Shown here in pieces: positions 5,372-11,817 of a DNA stretch of 21,234 nt. The translations under genes and the position numbers were made by a program. Below the pieces are notes generated by a model. The model was not told the origin of the DNA. It was given only the letters and a program-made list of their open reading frames with translations, and made no database searches. This DNA is from a virus, in the IMG/VR virus record IMGVR_UViG_3300010318_000074, positions 1 through 21,234 of that record; one strand, written 5' to 3'. Each line of letters opens with the position of its first letter. The first letter of the stretch is position 1.

Positions 5372-5932
5372 ATGAATCCTTTATTTGTAAATGCCTTAGA
5401 CTCAGGCAAAGTAGTCGTTCGTCGTTGGTGGTATAATCAACACTCTGAAAAAGATCAGGTAACTGTTCAGTTCTTCCAAAAAATCAAAGCTCCAAGTAGT
5501 GGTGATACTAAAAGTTTAGTAGCCAAGGCACAAGGATTAAGTGATGGACAAATAGTATCTGCTCTATTCAGTTTCTCTAGAGATGTAGCCGAGAGTTTTC
5601 TTGGCAGTACGGAAGGTAGTTTCGTTACTGGGGGGCAACCAATCTTTGCAGAAGATTTCTTTGGTGAAGAGGTTAACATTGAGGTTACGGAGAACTTTAC
5701 TCCTAATCCTTATAGTAAATCTCATGAGCCAAAGATGAACCCAGGTACCGGTGAGATTATTACTATGTACAATCCTGAAACCCAACAAGAAGATCCAGTA
5801 TATAGACATACTGAATTGATTGCTGGCCAAGCTGATCATGTATTTTTAGATATTAAAGCATCTAATAGTGTACATGCTAGTATTGGGAAGTTTAATTCTA
5901 ATATAGATTTAAGCTCTATAGCAGGAAAGTAA
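5372..5932 (+). CDS. Protein of unknown function (186 aa)
   Basis: The ATG at 5372 lies directly after a small AACTT/AAGTT hairpin. The product is probably beta-rich: an opening segment with KVVVRRWWYN and DQVTVQFFQKI, a middle part VTGGQPIFAEDFFGEEVNIEV, and a Gly/Ser-rich end (SIGKFNSNIDLSSIAGK). There are no signal or membrane segments. An OB-fold or structural role is possible, but no diagnostic motif is visible. It converges with the minus-strand gene at 5944; a short palindrome ATTACA-T-TGTAAT lies between the two stops. Confidence 0.7.
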   Translation: MNPLFVNALDSGKVVVRRWWYNQHSEKDQVTVQFFQKIKAPSSGDTKSLVAKAQGLSDGQIVSALFSFSRDVAESFLGSTEGSFVTGGQPIFAEDFFGEEVNIEVTENFTPNPYSKSHEPKMNPGTGEIITMYNPETQQEDPVYRHTELIAGQADHVFLDIKASNSVHASIGKFNSNIDLSSIAGK

Positions 5933-5943
5933 TTACATTGTAA

Positions 5944-6255
5944 TCACTTCTTAGTACCTGTACGTTTAGCGGATTTACGTACACCTTTTTTCATTCCATT
6001 TCGGGCTCTATTAGTGGATCTATTTTCCATCTTAATAGTTCCCGATTTGGTATGAGAAGCATCTTTGTTGTCACCATTTCCATAGGTGCCAGCTTTATGG
6101 TTAGCTTTATTAGATTGTACTCTATTGCTAACCTTTTTCTTTTGGTATTCTTTATCGTATGCAAGCTTCTTAGCCTTAGCTTTAGGATTACTAGCGTAAT
6201 ACTTAGCAGACTTAGACTTGCCACTTGATTTACCAGCTAATGAATTTCTTGCCAT
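5944..6255 (-). CDS. Small, very basic conserved phage protein (103 aa)
   Basis: This is the only minus-strand gene. The start is the CAT at 6253-6255, giving MARNSLAGKSSGKSKSAKYY; the frame is open further but would read antisense through the tRNA. The product is rich in Lys, Arg, Ser and Asn. The motifs AGTYGNGD, ASHTKSG and NRARNG are shared, as I recall, by a family of small proteins in many tailed phages, sometimes near tRNA genes, with no established function. Basic composition suggests nucleic acid binding. A TACCTTTG box (-7-like) lies on this strand at 6261-6268, only 5 nt from the start. Confidence 0.75.
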   Translation of the reverse strand: MARNSLAGKSSGKSKSAKYYASNPKAKAKKLAYDKEYQKKKVSNRVQSNKANHKAGTYGNGDNKDASHTKSGTIKMENRSTNRARNGMKKGVRKSAKRTGTKK

Positions 6256-6278
6256 AGGTACAAAGGTAAGAAATTTTT

Positions 6279-6352
6279 GCCCTCTTAGCTCAACTGGATA
6301 GAGCAACGCACTTCTAATGCGTAGGTTATAGGTTCGATTCCTATAGAGGGTA
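6279..6352 (+). tRNA. tRNA-Arg (anticodon UCU)
   Basis: A full cloverleaf is visible. The acceptor GCCCTCT pairs with AGAGGGT, with one G-U at the first pair. The D stem is GCTC/GAGC. The anticodon stem ACGCA/TGCGT has loop CTTCTAA (anticodon TCT at 6313-6315). There is a 5-nt variable loop and a T stem ATAGG/CCTAT with loop TTCGATT. The discriminator is A6352; CCA is not encoded. It reads AGA, a codon used often in the surrounding genes, so it probably supports phage translation. It lies just upstream of, and antisense to, the 5' flank of the minus-strand gene. Confidence 0.95.
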
Positions 6353-6388
6353 CAATTCAATTAAGTTTAACTCCTAAAAAAATAAAAA

Positions 6389-6760
6389 ATGGAGAGCACA
6401 ATTCAAAAAGCAGTAAATGCTTTGTTTGATTCACAGTTAAGTACAGAGTATGTACTGGCTATTGCCAATGCCTTGAAAGAGGATAAAAAGTTTGAATTAG
6501 ATATACCTGAGTCAACTCAGAAACTATCTGAAATCTTAGGCCTTAAGTTTAACCATTCAGCAGACAGGACTTTCGAGTCAATAGGTTATTCAGAGAATCA
6601 ACTTTCTAAAGGTGGTCTTGCTGTAATGGATTTAATAGACAAAGATTTCTCTAAGAATTCAGAGGTAATAGAGTTCGTCTTGGATGCTGACTACCAGTAC
6701 AAAAAAGAATTATTAACCATGATTATCTTAAAAGGTATTCAAGAAATTACACAGCAATGA
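6389..6760 (+). CDS. Protein of unknown function, paralog of next gene (123 aa)
   Basis: The ATG at 6389 follows an A-rich leader after the tRNA. The product is soluble and predominantly helical. Its segment LSEILGLKFNHSADRTFESIG lines up with VLDLLGVTMDHNRDNMLESFG in the next gene, and the C-terminal helices also match loosely, so the two look like a tandem duplication. The genes overlap by ATGA at 6757-6760. They sit directly upstream of the AAA+/VWA pair and may be partners of it, but no function is known. Confidence 0.7.
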   Translation: MESTIQKAVNALFDSQLSTEYVLAIANALKEDKKFELDIPESTQKLSEILGLKFNHSADRTFESIGYSENQLSKGGLAVMDLIDKDFSKNSEVIEFVLDADYQYKKELLTMIILKGIQEITQQ

Positions 6761-7038
6761 GTAAACAGACAGTATTAGATCTTCTCGGAGTTACCATGGA
6801 CCATAATAGAGATAACATGTTAGAGTCTTTTGGTATAGCACTAGATGATGAGAGTACAGAACAGTTGGCAAAGCTTATCAAAAAGGCTGATATGTATATG
6901 AGAGTAGCTCCTACTAAGTCTCAGGCATTAGAGGAAATAGTCAAAGGACAAGTATTCAATGAAGAAGATACTAGAGTTATTACTCTATTCTTCTTTATTG
7001 CAGGAGCTAAAAGCCTAATTCATATGGTTAGTAAGTAA
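6757..7038 (+). CDS. Protein of unknown function, paralog of previous gene (93 aa)
   Basis: The ATG at 6757 overlaps the upstream stop. The product is a helical soluble protein, MSKQTVLDLLGVTMDHNRDN followed by LESFGIALDDESTEQLAKLI and a C-terminal hydrophobic helix (VITLFFFIAGAKSLIHMV) that may be buried rather than membrane-spanning. It lacks the first 25 or so residues of its neighbour. A 41-nt A/T-rich gap separates it from the AAA+ gene. Confidence 0.7.
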   Translation: MSKQTVLDLLGVTMDHNRDNMLESFGIALDDESTEQLAKLIKKADMYMRVAPTKSQALEEIVKGQVFNEEDTRVITLFFFIAGAKSLIHMVSK

Positions 7039-7079
7039 ATTAAATTCAAACCCAATTAAAAATTTTTAAAAATTCAATT

Positions 7080-8033
7080 ATGAAAAGTACATCAGTATCA
7101 GCAGGAAAAAAAGTTTCAGCATCAGCAGCAATGATAGAAGAAGTTTTAGCAGAGACTTCTAAAATCTTAAAAGAAAGAGAAGAAGAGAAAGCTCATAGAG
7201 AAGCAGCTTCTGGAAAGGATATCAGCGGTTATATCAACATGGGAGGATATATGCTCAATGAGGGCATGTATAAAGTAATGGTGAGAAATGTAGAAGCTGG
7301 AACTAACACTTTGTTGTTGGGACCAACTGGTGCAGGAAAGACTGAACTCGTAGATGCAATCGCTAAGCATCTGGATTTGCCACTAACTATCATTGATATG
7401 GGTACTATGACAGACCCTATCGTATCATTGGTAGGTAGTCATACAATCAGTGTACAAGACGGGGTTACCCGATCTGAGTTCAAGCGTTCAAGATTCTCTG
7501 AGATCATCCAGAAACCAGGCATCGTTCTTTTGGATGAGCTGTCAAGAGCTTCTGCTCAAGCTAATAACTTGCTGTTTCCTGTATTGGATTTCCGTAAGGA
7601 GTTGGCTATGGAGTATGACTTTGAGGATAGCACTCCTGTAAAAGTACATCCTGAATGTGTGTTCGTTGCTACTGCTAACTTAGGTAGTGAGTACACAGGT
7701 GCATCTAAACTTGACCGAGCATTGGTAGATAGATTCATGCTTCTTCAAGTGAAAGAGTTGCCTTCAAATGTAGTATCATTTATCATGGCAAATCTTTTCC
7801 CAGAGATTGGAAAATCTGAATTGAAATCTATCATTGATACTTATGTTCAGATTAACACTGGATTTAAGTCATATGATAACCAAGCTTCATTCTCTTTGAG
7901 ACACTTGAAGAATGTTTGTGAGCTGGTTCAAGATGGATTTACTCCTTACGATTCTTTCTACATGATCTATGATGGTTTAGCACCTGACGTAGAGAAAGTT
8001 CAATCTTCAATCTTTAACGCTATTAAAAAGTAA
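7080..8033 (+). CDS. MoxR/CobS-like AAA+ ATPase (317 aa)
   Basis: An ATP-driven remodelling or chelatase-type motor. After a charged N-terminal helix (about 1-45) come Walker A GPTGAGKT (81-88), Walker B IVLLDE (148-153), sensor 1 VATAN (Asn200), an arginine-finger candidate in LDRALVDRF (Arg213 or Arg218) and sensor 2 in SFSLRHL (Arg274). The order and spacing fit the MoxR/CobS branch of AAA+ proteins, which form hexamers and work with VWA-domain partners. The partner gene starts 3 nt after the stop. CobS/CobT-like pairs occur in several large phages; their target is unknown and true cobalt chelation is unlikely without the rest of that pathway. Confidence 0.88.
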   Translation: MKSTSVSAGKKVSASAAMIEEVLAETSKILKEREEEKAHREAASGKDISGYINMGGYMLNEGMYKVMVRNVEAGTNTLLLGPTGAGKTELVDAIAKHLDLPLTIIDMGTMTDPIVSLVGSHTISVQDGVTRSEFKRSRFSEIIQKPGIVLLDELSRASAQANNLLFPVLDFRKELAMEYDFEDSTPVKVHPECVFVATANLGSEYTGASKLDRALVDRFMLLQVKELPSNVVSFIMANLFPEIGKSELKSIIDTYVQINTGFKSYDNQASFSLRHLKNVCELVQDGFTPYDSFYMIYDGLAPDVEKVQSSIFNAIKK

Positions 8034-8036
8034 ATT

Positions 8037-9620
8037 ATGGCATTCTTCAAAACTACAAGCTCTTCTAAAAAGAAGACCGGAAGTTCTTGGAGTAGATGGG
8101 AATCCTCCTTCTTTGGAGGGTTTCTGCCTACTCTTTTGAATCACTCTTATGTTAAACTACCTAAGGAAATAATAACAAGTGTTGCTACATCAGCTGAATA
8201 TGATAGAAGACTATTCAAAACGGACGTATACAAGCTGTTGAGTATGGTTATCTATTATTACTTTTCTCTTCATAGAGGAAATGTTAGGACATTTGTAGAA
8301 GAAGTTACCCGTTCTCCGGCTGATCTTCAGGAAACCATTAAGTCTAATGACTATATGTACTATTTTCAAAATGATATAGGAAGTTATACTCCAGAAGCCA
8401 GTAGTCATTTTGAAGTATTAGTTAAACACTTTAGGGATTTATTAGAGGAAGGAAAAATAAGTTCGATAATTGTAAAGCTAAATGATTCTTTTTTAGAGGA
8501 CATGGTAGATCAAATTATAGGATCTAATCTTGAAATCAAATCACTAATTGAGCATTATAAAACTAGTATCCTAGCTGGAGAAATTCATTATGAGTTTCCT
8601 ATTAACCCAGAAGAAGGTAAGAGTTACAGTGATCAGTTTTCTAGAGATTCAGAAGGTGATGAACAATTTATGAGAAACCTTAAACAGATTATTTCTTTTG
8701 ATTCTCTTGGCAATTTATCTGAAGACTCTATTAAATTAGTTAAAGGAGGATATGGTTCTCAAGATGCTTGTGATCCAGATCTTTTAAAGAAGACTAAGTT
8801 TTTAATGCCTTCAAGTCCTTATCCAACTAAGGCGTATGAAAATATGTTTGGGGAAAACTATGAGGATTTAAGTAGACAAATATCTGCTCACCTTATAAAG
8901 ACTTTGGATATTACTTTTGATCCTACATCAGACGTTATTAAATCTACTAGACAGGGTAAGATTGACTCTAACAAGTTAGTATGTGCTACCGCTGGAGATT
9001 TGAATGTCTACCAAAGGAAAGAAGAGAATCAAATAGTAAGACCTTTCAAAGTTGTAATGCTCGGAGATGAATCAGGTTCTATGTGTGATTCTGCTAGAAT
9101 ACAAGCTTTTATGATGGAAGCTTACTACAATGGTTTCTGTGAGATTATGAATCCAGATGACATCTTTGTTTATGGGCACTCAGGTGAGTATGATCCTGAG
9201 ATATACATCTACAATGAGCCTGGAGTTACTGACTTTAAAGAAAGAATACAGTTAATGGATTCTAAGTGCGAGAACTATGACTCTCCTGTGATTGAAAAGA
9301 TCCATGAAAGAGTTAGAGGTATGACTGATTCTCCTATACTTATGCTGTATTTTTCTGATGGTGCTCCTTCTGGTAATGGATATGGAGGAAATTCTGCTGA
9401 GAAAGAACTTAGAAGAGTATCTGAAAAGTGTAAGAGAGATGAGTTCTTAGTTGTTGGTGTAGGTTTTGCCGGTAGAGATCTTTCACAGCTGTATCATTTT
9501 CATGTAAATGTTAATGAAAGACAGTTAATGTGGGATTGGAAAGACTATGGTAAAATAGAACCTTCTGTTCTTAAGGCTACTGCTACTTATAACAAAGCAG
9601 TTAAGACTGTCTTCTGTTAA
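8037..9620 (+). CDS. CobT-like VWA-domain protein, partner of the AAA+ ATPase (527 aa)
   Basis: Residues 1 to about 330 are a probably helical region of unknown fold. The C-terminal third is a von Willebrand A domain with a full MIDAS: DESGSM (344-349), an ENYDSPVIE segment (about 412-420) in the place of the second metal-loop motif, and YFSDGAPSG (438-446) followed by LVVGVGFAGRDLSQLYH. The SDGAP and GVGF motifs resemble the C-terminal domain of cobaltochelatase subunit CobT more than integrin-type VWA domains. In that family the VWA subunit docks on the AAA+ ring and couples ATP hydrolysis to a target. The gene is closely linked to the ATPase and ends a transcription unit, with terminators at 9632-9698. 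Confidence 0.85.
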   Translation: MAFFKTTSSSKKKTGSSWSRWESSFFGGFLPTLLNHSYVKLPKEIITSVATSAEYDRRLFKTDVYKLLSMVIYYYFSLHRGNVRTFVEEVTRSPADLQETIKSNDYMYYFQNDIGSYTPEASSHFEVLVKHFRDLLEEGKISSIIVKLNDSFLEDMVDQIIGSNLEIKSLIEHYKTSILAGEIHYEFPINPEEGKSYSDQFSRDSEGDEQFMRNLKQIISFDSLGNLSEDSIKLVKGGYGSQDACDPDLLKKTKFLMPSSPYPTKAYENMFGENYEDLSRQISAHLIKTLDITFDPTSDVIKSTRQGKIDSNKLVCATAGDLNVYQRKEENQIVRPFKVVMLGDESGSMCDSARIQAFMMEAYYNGFCEIMNPDDIFVYGHSGEYDPEIYIYNEPGVTDFKERIQLMDSKCENYDSPVIEKIHERVRGMTDSPILMLYFSDGAPSGNGYGGNSAEKELRRVSEKCKRDEFLVVGVGFAGRDLSQLYHFHVNVNERQLMWDWKDYGKIEPSVLKATATYNKAVKTVFC

Positions 9621-9631
9621 CTTGTGGACTT

Positions 9632-9664
9632 GTAGGTATTGATGGTTTTCACTATCATTACCTA
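9632..9664 (+). terminator. Stem-loop after the VWA gene
   Basis: GTAGGTA pairs with TACCTAC, and after one mismatch TGAT pairs with ATCA. There is no strong T tail, so it may protect the mRNA 3' end or assist the stronger terminator immediately downstream. Confidence 0.45.
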
Positions 9665-9672
9665 CTTACAAT

Positions 9673-9698
9673 ACTGCTAGGCTAATCTAGTAGTTTTT
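9673..9698 (+). terminator. Rho-independent terminator of the AAA+/VWA unit
   Basis: ACTGCTAG (9673-9680) pairs with CTAGTAGT (9687-9694), with one G-U pair and a GCTAAT loop. Five T residues follow at 9694-9698. Confidence 0.8.
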
Positions 9699-9724
9699 AA
9701 CTTTAATTTATTTTTAACCACCAG

Positions 9725-9753
9725 TTGGTTGGAAGTTCATTAAATTAATTTTG
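9725..9753 (+). promoter_or_regulatory. Bacteroidota-type promoter for the secreted-protein gene
   Basis: TTG (9725-9727), an 18-bp spacer and TAATTTTG (9746-9753) match the known Bacteroidota consensus TTG-N(17-23)-TAnnTTTG. It lies directly after a terminator and before a gene. Transcription would begin near 9758-9761, at the base of the hairpin 9757-9790. Confidence 0.6.
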
Positions 9754-9756
9754 GGT

Positions 9757-9790
9757 AATACCCGGACTGATAACGATTGGTCCGGGTATT
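9757..9790 (+). promoter_or_regulatory. 11-bp hairpin at the predicted mRNA 5' end
   Basis: AATACCCGGAC (9757-9767) pairs perfectly with GTCCGGGTATT (9780-9790) across a 12-nt loop. It is followed by TTAATTTTAAAA and the ATG at 9811. It could be a 5' stabilising stem, an attenuator, or a second terminator for the upstream unit if the promoter call is wrong. Confidence 0.6.
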
Positions 9791-9810
9791 TTAATTTTAA
9801 AACAAACATT

Positions 9811-10209
9811 ATGAAAAAGATTATTTTAATACTTTCGTTAGTAAGCCTCTGTCTAACTGGTTTTACTCAATCAGAGGAGTTCGTCCGTATTTATACAGAA
9901 TGGAGAGTACTAGACGGAGAAACATTTGAAGTTGAGAAGTCTAATTTTGAAATTACTATCGTTACTTTCAACCCTGGAGGTAAGAATATGATAGAAATCA
10001 AAAGAGAGGGCTCAGACCCTTTTTACTTATTTCAAGTAGGAGATGTTGACGATGATACAGATGATAACGGTAAGGCTGTTCAGACTATCAAAGCTGTCAA
10101 TGAAGAGGGTTTAGATGTTATGTTTAGCTTTTTTGAAGATGATAAAAAAGGAGTGTTACTGGTCTTCGAAGATTATGACGGAGTAAGACTGGTTAATTTC
10201 TGTAATTAA
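9811..10209 (+). CDS. Secreted or periplasmic protein of unknown function (132 aa)
   Basis: The start at 9811 gives MKKIILILSLVSLCLTGFTQ, a standard Sec signal peptide with likely cleavage near Gln20; an upstream TTG in frame would place the hairpin in the coding region and is rejected. The mature part is acidic and beta-rich, with FNPGGKNMIEIKREGS and an Asp-rich turn (VGDVDDDTDDNG) that could bind calcium. It has its own promoter and 5' hairpin. No family is recognised. Together with the two lipoproteins it is the third phage product here sent to the host envelope. Confidence 0.7.
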   Translation: MKKIILILSLVSLCLTGFTQSEEFVRIYTEWRVLDGETFEVEKSNFEITIVTFNPGGKNMIEIKREGSDPFYLFQVGDVDDDTDDNGKAVQTIKAVNEEGLDVMFSFFEDDKKGVLLVFEDYDGVRLVNFCN

Positions 10210-10220
10210 AACTTAATCCA

Positions 10221-10445
10221 ATGGTTGAGAATTTAGAAGTAAAAATCTTTGCACTATCTAATTTATTGCAAGAATACTTAGATGAAACTGAAGGAGTAAC
10301 TAAGTTTAAAAACAAAACAAGGTTCCATATCAGAGGACTTCAGGAACAACTAACTAAACTAAACACTGTTAAAATCGAACAAGATGAAGTTAGTTTACTT
10401 GTTAGTAAAGCAGTCAATGCTCTTGAAGAATCTTTAGATAAATAA
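10221..10445 (+). CDS. Small helical protein of unknown function (74 aa)
   Basis: The ATG at 10221 lies 11 nt after the previous stop. The product is almost entirely helical with heptad-like leucines (LEVKIFALSNLLQEYLDE, then LQEQLTKLNTVKIEQ and VSKAVNALEESLDK), suggesting a coiled coil or small helical bundle. There is no export signal. It is immediately followed by the structured RNA region. Confidence 0.65.
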   Translation: MVENLEVKIFALSNLLQEYLDETEGVTKFKNKTRFHIRGLQEQLTKLNTVKIEQDEVSLLVSKAVNALEESLDK

Positions 10446-10446
10446 T

Positions 10447-10570
10447 AAGAGAGCAAGTAGTGAAGCTGTAATAGATGGTGGTGTTAAAATGACGAAAAAG
10501 GGTTAGGAGTAGTCAGAGCGCAAACAAACTATCTATCAGTAACCTTGAAAGACCCGAAGCTTGCTCTCTT
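10447..10570 (+). ncRNA. Candidate structured RNA, about 124 nt
   Basis: A perfect 11-bp helix closes the element: AAGAGAGCAAG (10447-10457) with CTTGCTCTCTT (10560-10570). Inside, ATAGATGGT (10471-10479) pairs with ACTATCTAT (10528-10536) with one G-U, and CTG/CAG extends it after a 2-nt bulge. TGAC (10490-10493) can pair with GTCA (10512-10515). GGTT (10501-10504) can pair with AACC (10541-10544), which would form a pseudoknot. No ORF over 6 codons with an ATG lies inside. It ends 14 nt before the ATG at 10585, so it may be a 5'-UTR element or a processed small RNA. It fits no riboswitch or ribozyme I know. Confidence 0.55.
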
Positions 10571-10584
10571 TAATCTAATCAATT

Positions 10585-10854
10585 ATGAAAATAGAATTAC
10601 AACCATGGGAACACACCTGTGAAGATGGGTGCTGCTTCAGAACAGGGTACGATGTTTTCCTAAACGGAAATAAGATTGGTAGTACCGAAGGAGAAGATGC
10701 TAACGAGTTAGCAGACATTCTGAATGACTACTACAGCGAGACAAAAAGTCTAAGGGATCTTATTAAGATTGAGAAAGACTTGACCAGAATGTTTGACTCT
10801 GACACTAGAGTAGCCATGGCATTGCTTGAAACAATTAGAAATTTAAAATCATGA
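10585..10854 (+). CDS. Small CEDGCC-motif phage protein, unknown function (89 aa)
   Basis: The ATG at 10585 lies 14 nt after the structured RNA. The N-terminal half has WEHTCEDGCCFRTGYDVFLNG, a Cys-x3-Gly-Cys-Cys pattern I associate with small uncharacterised phage proteins. The C-terminal half is helical (SLRDLIKIEKDLTRMF). The cysteines could bind a metal, but a full site is not evident. It overlaps the next gene by ATGA at 10851-10854. Confidence 0.7.
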   Translation: MKIELQPWEHTCEDGCCFRTGYDVFLNGNKIGSTEGEDANELADILNDYYSETKSLRDLIKIEKDLTRMFDSDTRVAMALLETIRNLKS

Positions 10855-11021
10855 AACAACCATTTAGAGTAACCATTGAACACTATGACACAAAGGTCGT
10901 AGTAGAGAAAGATCGTTCTGATCTTGACATACACGAAGTTGCTGAACTTTTAGCTAAGGCTTTAATGGCGGTAGGTTATGCAGAGAAAACAGTTGAAGAA
11001 GTTATTAATGTAGAATTTTAA
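10851..11021 (+). CDS. Small protein of unknown function (56 aa)
   Basis: The ATG at 10851 overlaps the upstream TGA; TAA is at 11019-11021. The product starts MKQPFRVTIEHYDTKVVVEK and continues with a helical segment (LDIHEVAELLAKALMAVGY), consistent with a small beta-hairpin plus helix fold common in phage early genes. The stop/start overlap and the next start two bases after its stop support translation. Confidence 0.65.
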   Translation: MKQPFRVTIEHYDTKVVVEKDRSDLDIHEVAELLAKALMAVGYAEKTVEEVINVEF

Positions 11022-11023
11022 CT

Positions 11024-11197
11024 ATGGAAGAAATAAACTTTACAGAATCACAGCTACGTGCTGTTAACAGCTTGAAGAATCAGTACATACTAAAGGGTGT
11101 TTACATAGGGATTGCATTGACAGCTATATCAGCATTTGCTATTACACTAGCTGTAACATTAGTAGGAAAATACTCATACTTAATTTATGAACTATGA
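11024..11197 (+). CDS. Single-pass membrane protein (57 aa)
   Basis: ATG at 11024, TGA at 11195-11197 overlapping the next ATG. An N-terminal soluble part (MEEINFTESQLRAVNSLKNQ) is followed by one hydrophobic helix (about residues 27-47, YIGIALTAISAFAITLAVTL) and a short tail. It is probably an inner-membrane protein. Function unknown; phage holin-like or membrane-modulating roles are possible but unsupported. Confidence 0.6.
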   Translation: MEEINFTESQLRAVNSLKNQYILKGVYIGIALTAISAFAITLAVTLVGKYSYLIYEL

Positions 11198-11406
11198 TTA
11201 AATGGATTAAAAGATGGTGGAGTTCTGAAAATAAAATTAGTTATGTATACGTAATTTATTGGTTTGATTGGCGAGCAGAAAAAAGACGCATGTTAGCTTT
11301 TAGAGACAAAGAAGAAGCTATTGATTATATACATGAACTAAAAGATAGGGATGTAGAAAACTCTCACAAACTTTCAATAACAATCGACACAATAGAATTG
11401 ATATGA
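11194..11406 (+). CDS. Small basic Trp-rich protein of unknown function (70 aa)
   Basis: The ATG at 11194 overlaps the upstream stop and its TGA overlaps the next start (11403-11406). The N-terminus is rich in Trp, Lys and Arg (MIKWIKRWWSSENK), then YVYVIYWFDWRAEKRRML and a helix EEAIDYIHELKDRD. It may associate with membranes or nucleic acid through its basic aromatic end. No family is recognised. Confidence 0.6.
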   Translation: MIKWIKRWWSSENKISYVYVIYWFDWRAEKRRMLAFRDKEEAIDYIHELKDRDVENSHKLSITIDTIELI

Positions 11407-11606
11407 TAGACCCAATTATCCAAAGAGTCTTGGATAAATTCCAAGAACGTTCAGCAGAAGGAGTTAAAAAATATGGAACTACTTTGGCTGACAATCCGGA
11501 AGCACATGAAACTTACTGGCTTCGGCATTTACAAGAAGAACTTATGGATGCTGTTAACTATTTAGAAGCTAGAATTAAACAGATAGAAGATGGAAAAAAG
11601 AGTTGA
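11403..11606 (+). CDS. MazG-like nucleotide pyrophosphohydrolase family protein (67 aa)
   Basis: The pattern VKKYGTTLADNP followed by WLRHLQEELMDAVNYLEARI matches small phage MazG-like proteins (all-alpha NTP pyrophosphohydrolase fold), in which the EEL-x-DA-x-NY-L helix supplies acidic metal ligands. These enzymes hydrolyse (d)NTPs to monophosphates and may adjust nucleotide pools or alarmone levels during infection. At 67 residues it is near the minimum for the fold, so activity is not certain. It sits three genes upstream of the polymerase block, which fits a nucleotide-metabolism role. Confidence 0.65.
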   Translation: MIDPIIQRVLDKFQERSAEGVKKYGTTLADNPEAHETYWLRHLQEELMDAVNYLEARIKQIEDGKKS

Positions 11607-11817
11607 CTATACCTTTGAAGGTACCGAAGTAAATGTGACTATAGTCTATCAGCATTACAACAGAGAGACTGGAGATAGATTTAATCCTCCTTCCTATGGA
11701 TATGCTGAAGTTGAGCAGATTCTACTCGGAGATGTAGACATAATGGATATACTTCATTATGATTATATCAATGAGGTAGAAAATTATCTTAAAGGATTAA
11801 TATTAGAAGAGCGATGA
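11590..11817 (+). CDS. Small acidic protein of unknown function (75 aa)
   Basis: The ATG at 11590 lies inside the end of the MazG-like gene (17-nt overlap), and its TGA overlaps the polymerase start at 11814. The product begins with beta-like VDYTFEGTEVNVTIVYQHYN and continues RFNPPSYGYAEVEQILLGD with an acidic helical end. No family is recognised. Tight overlap on both sides places it in the same transcript as the polymerase. Confidence 0.65.
   Translation: MEKRVDYTFEGTEVNVTIVYQHYNRETGDRFNPPSYGYAEVEQILLGDVDIMDILHYDYINEVENYLKGLILEER

Noticed and set aside
5467-5839. Minus-strand open frames under the 186-residue gene
   Set aside because: Antisense shadows with no start context or recognisable protein; the plus-strand frame is longer and continuous.
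7080-9620. True cobaltochelatase subunits
   Set aside because: Motifs resemble CobS and CobT, but no large chelatase subunit or cobalamin gene is present; the family resemblance reflects the shared AAA+/VWA machine.
9632-9664. Seventh member of the pseudoknot family at the AGGT/ACCT hairpin
   Set aside because: Here AGGT and ACCT pair as the outer part of one ordinary hairpin; the order of arms is nested, not interleaved as in E1-E6.
10447-10570. Hammerhead ribozyme in the structured RNA
   Set aside because: A GAAA is present at 10547-10550 but the CUGANGA core half is absent, so the fold cannot be a hammerhead.
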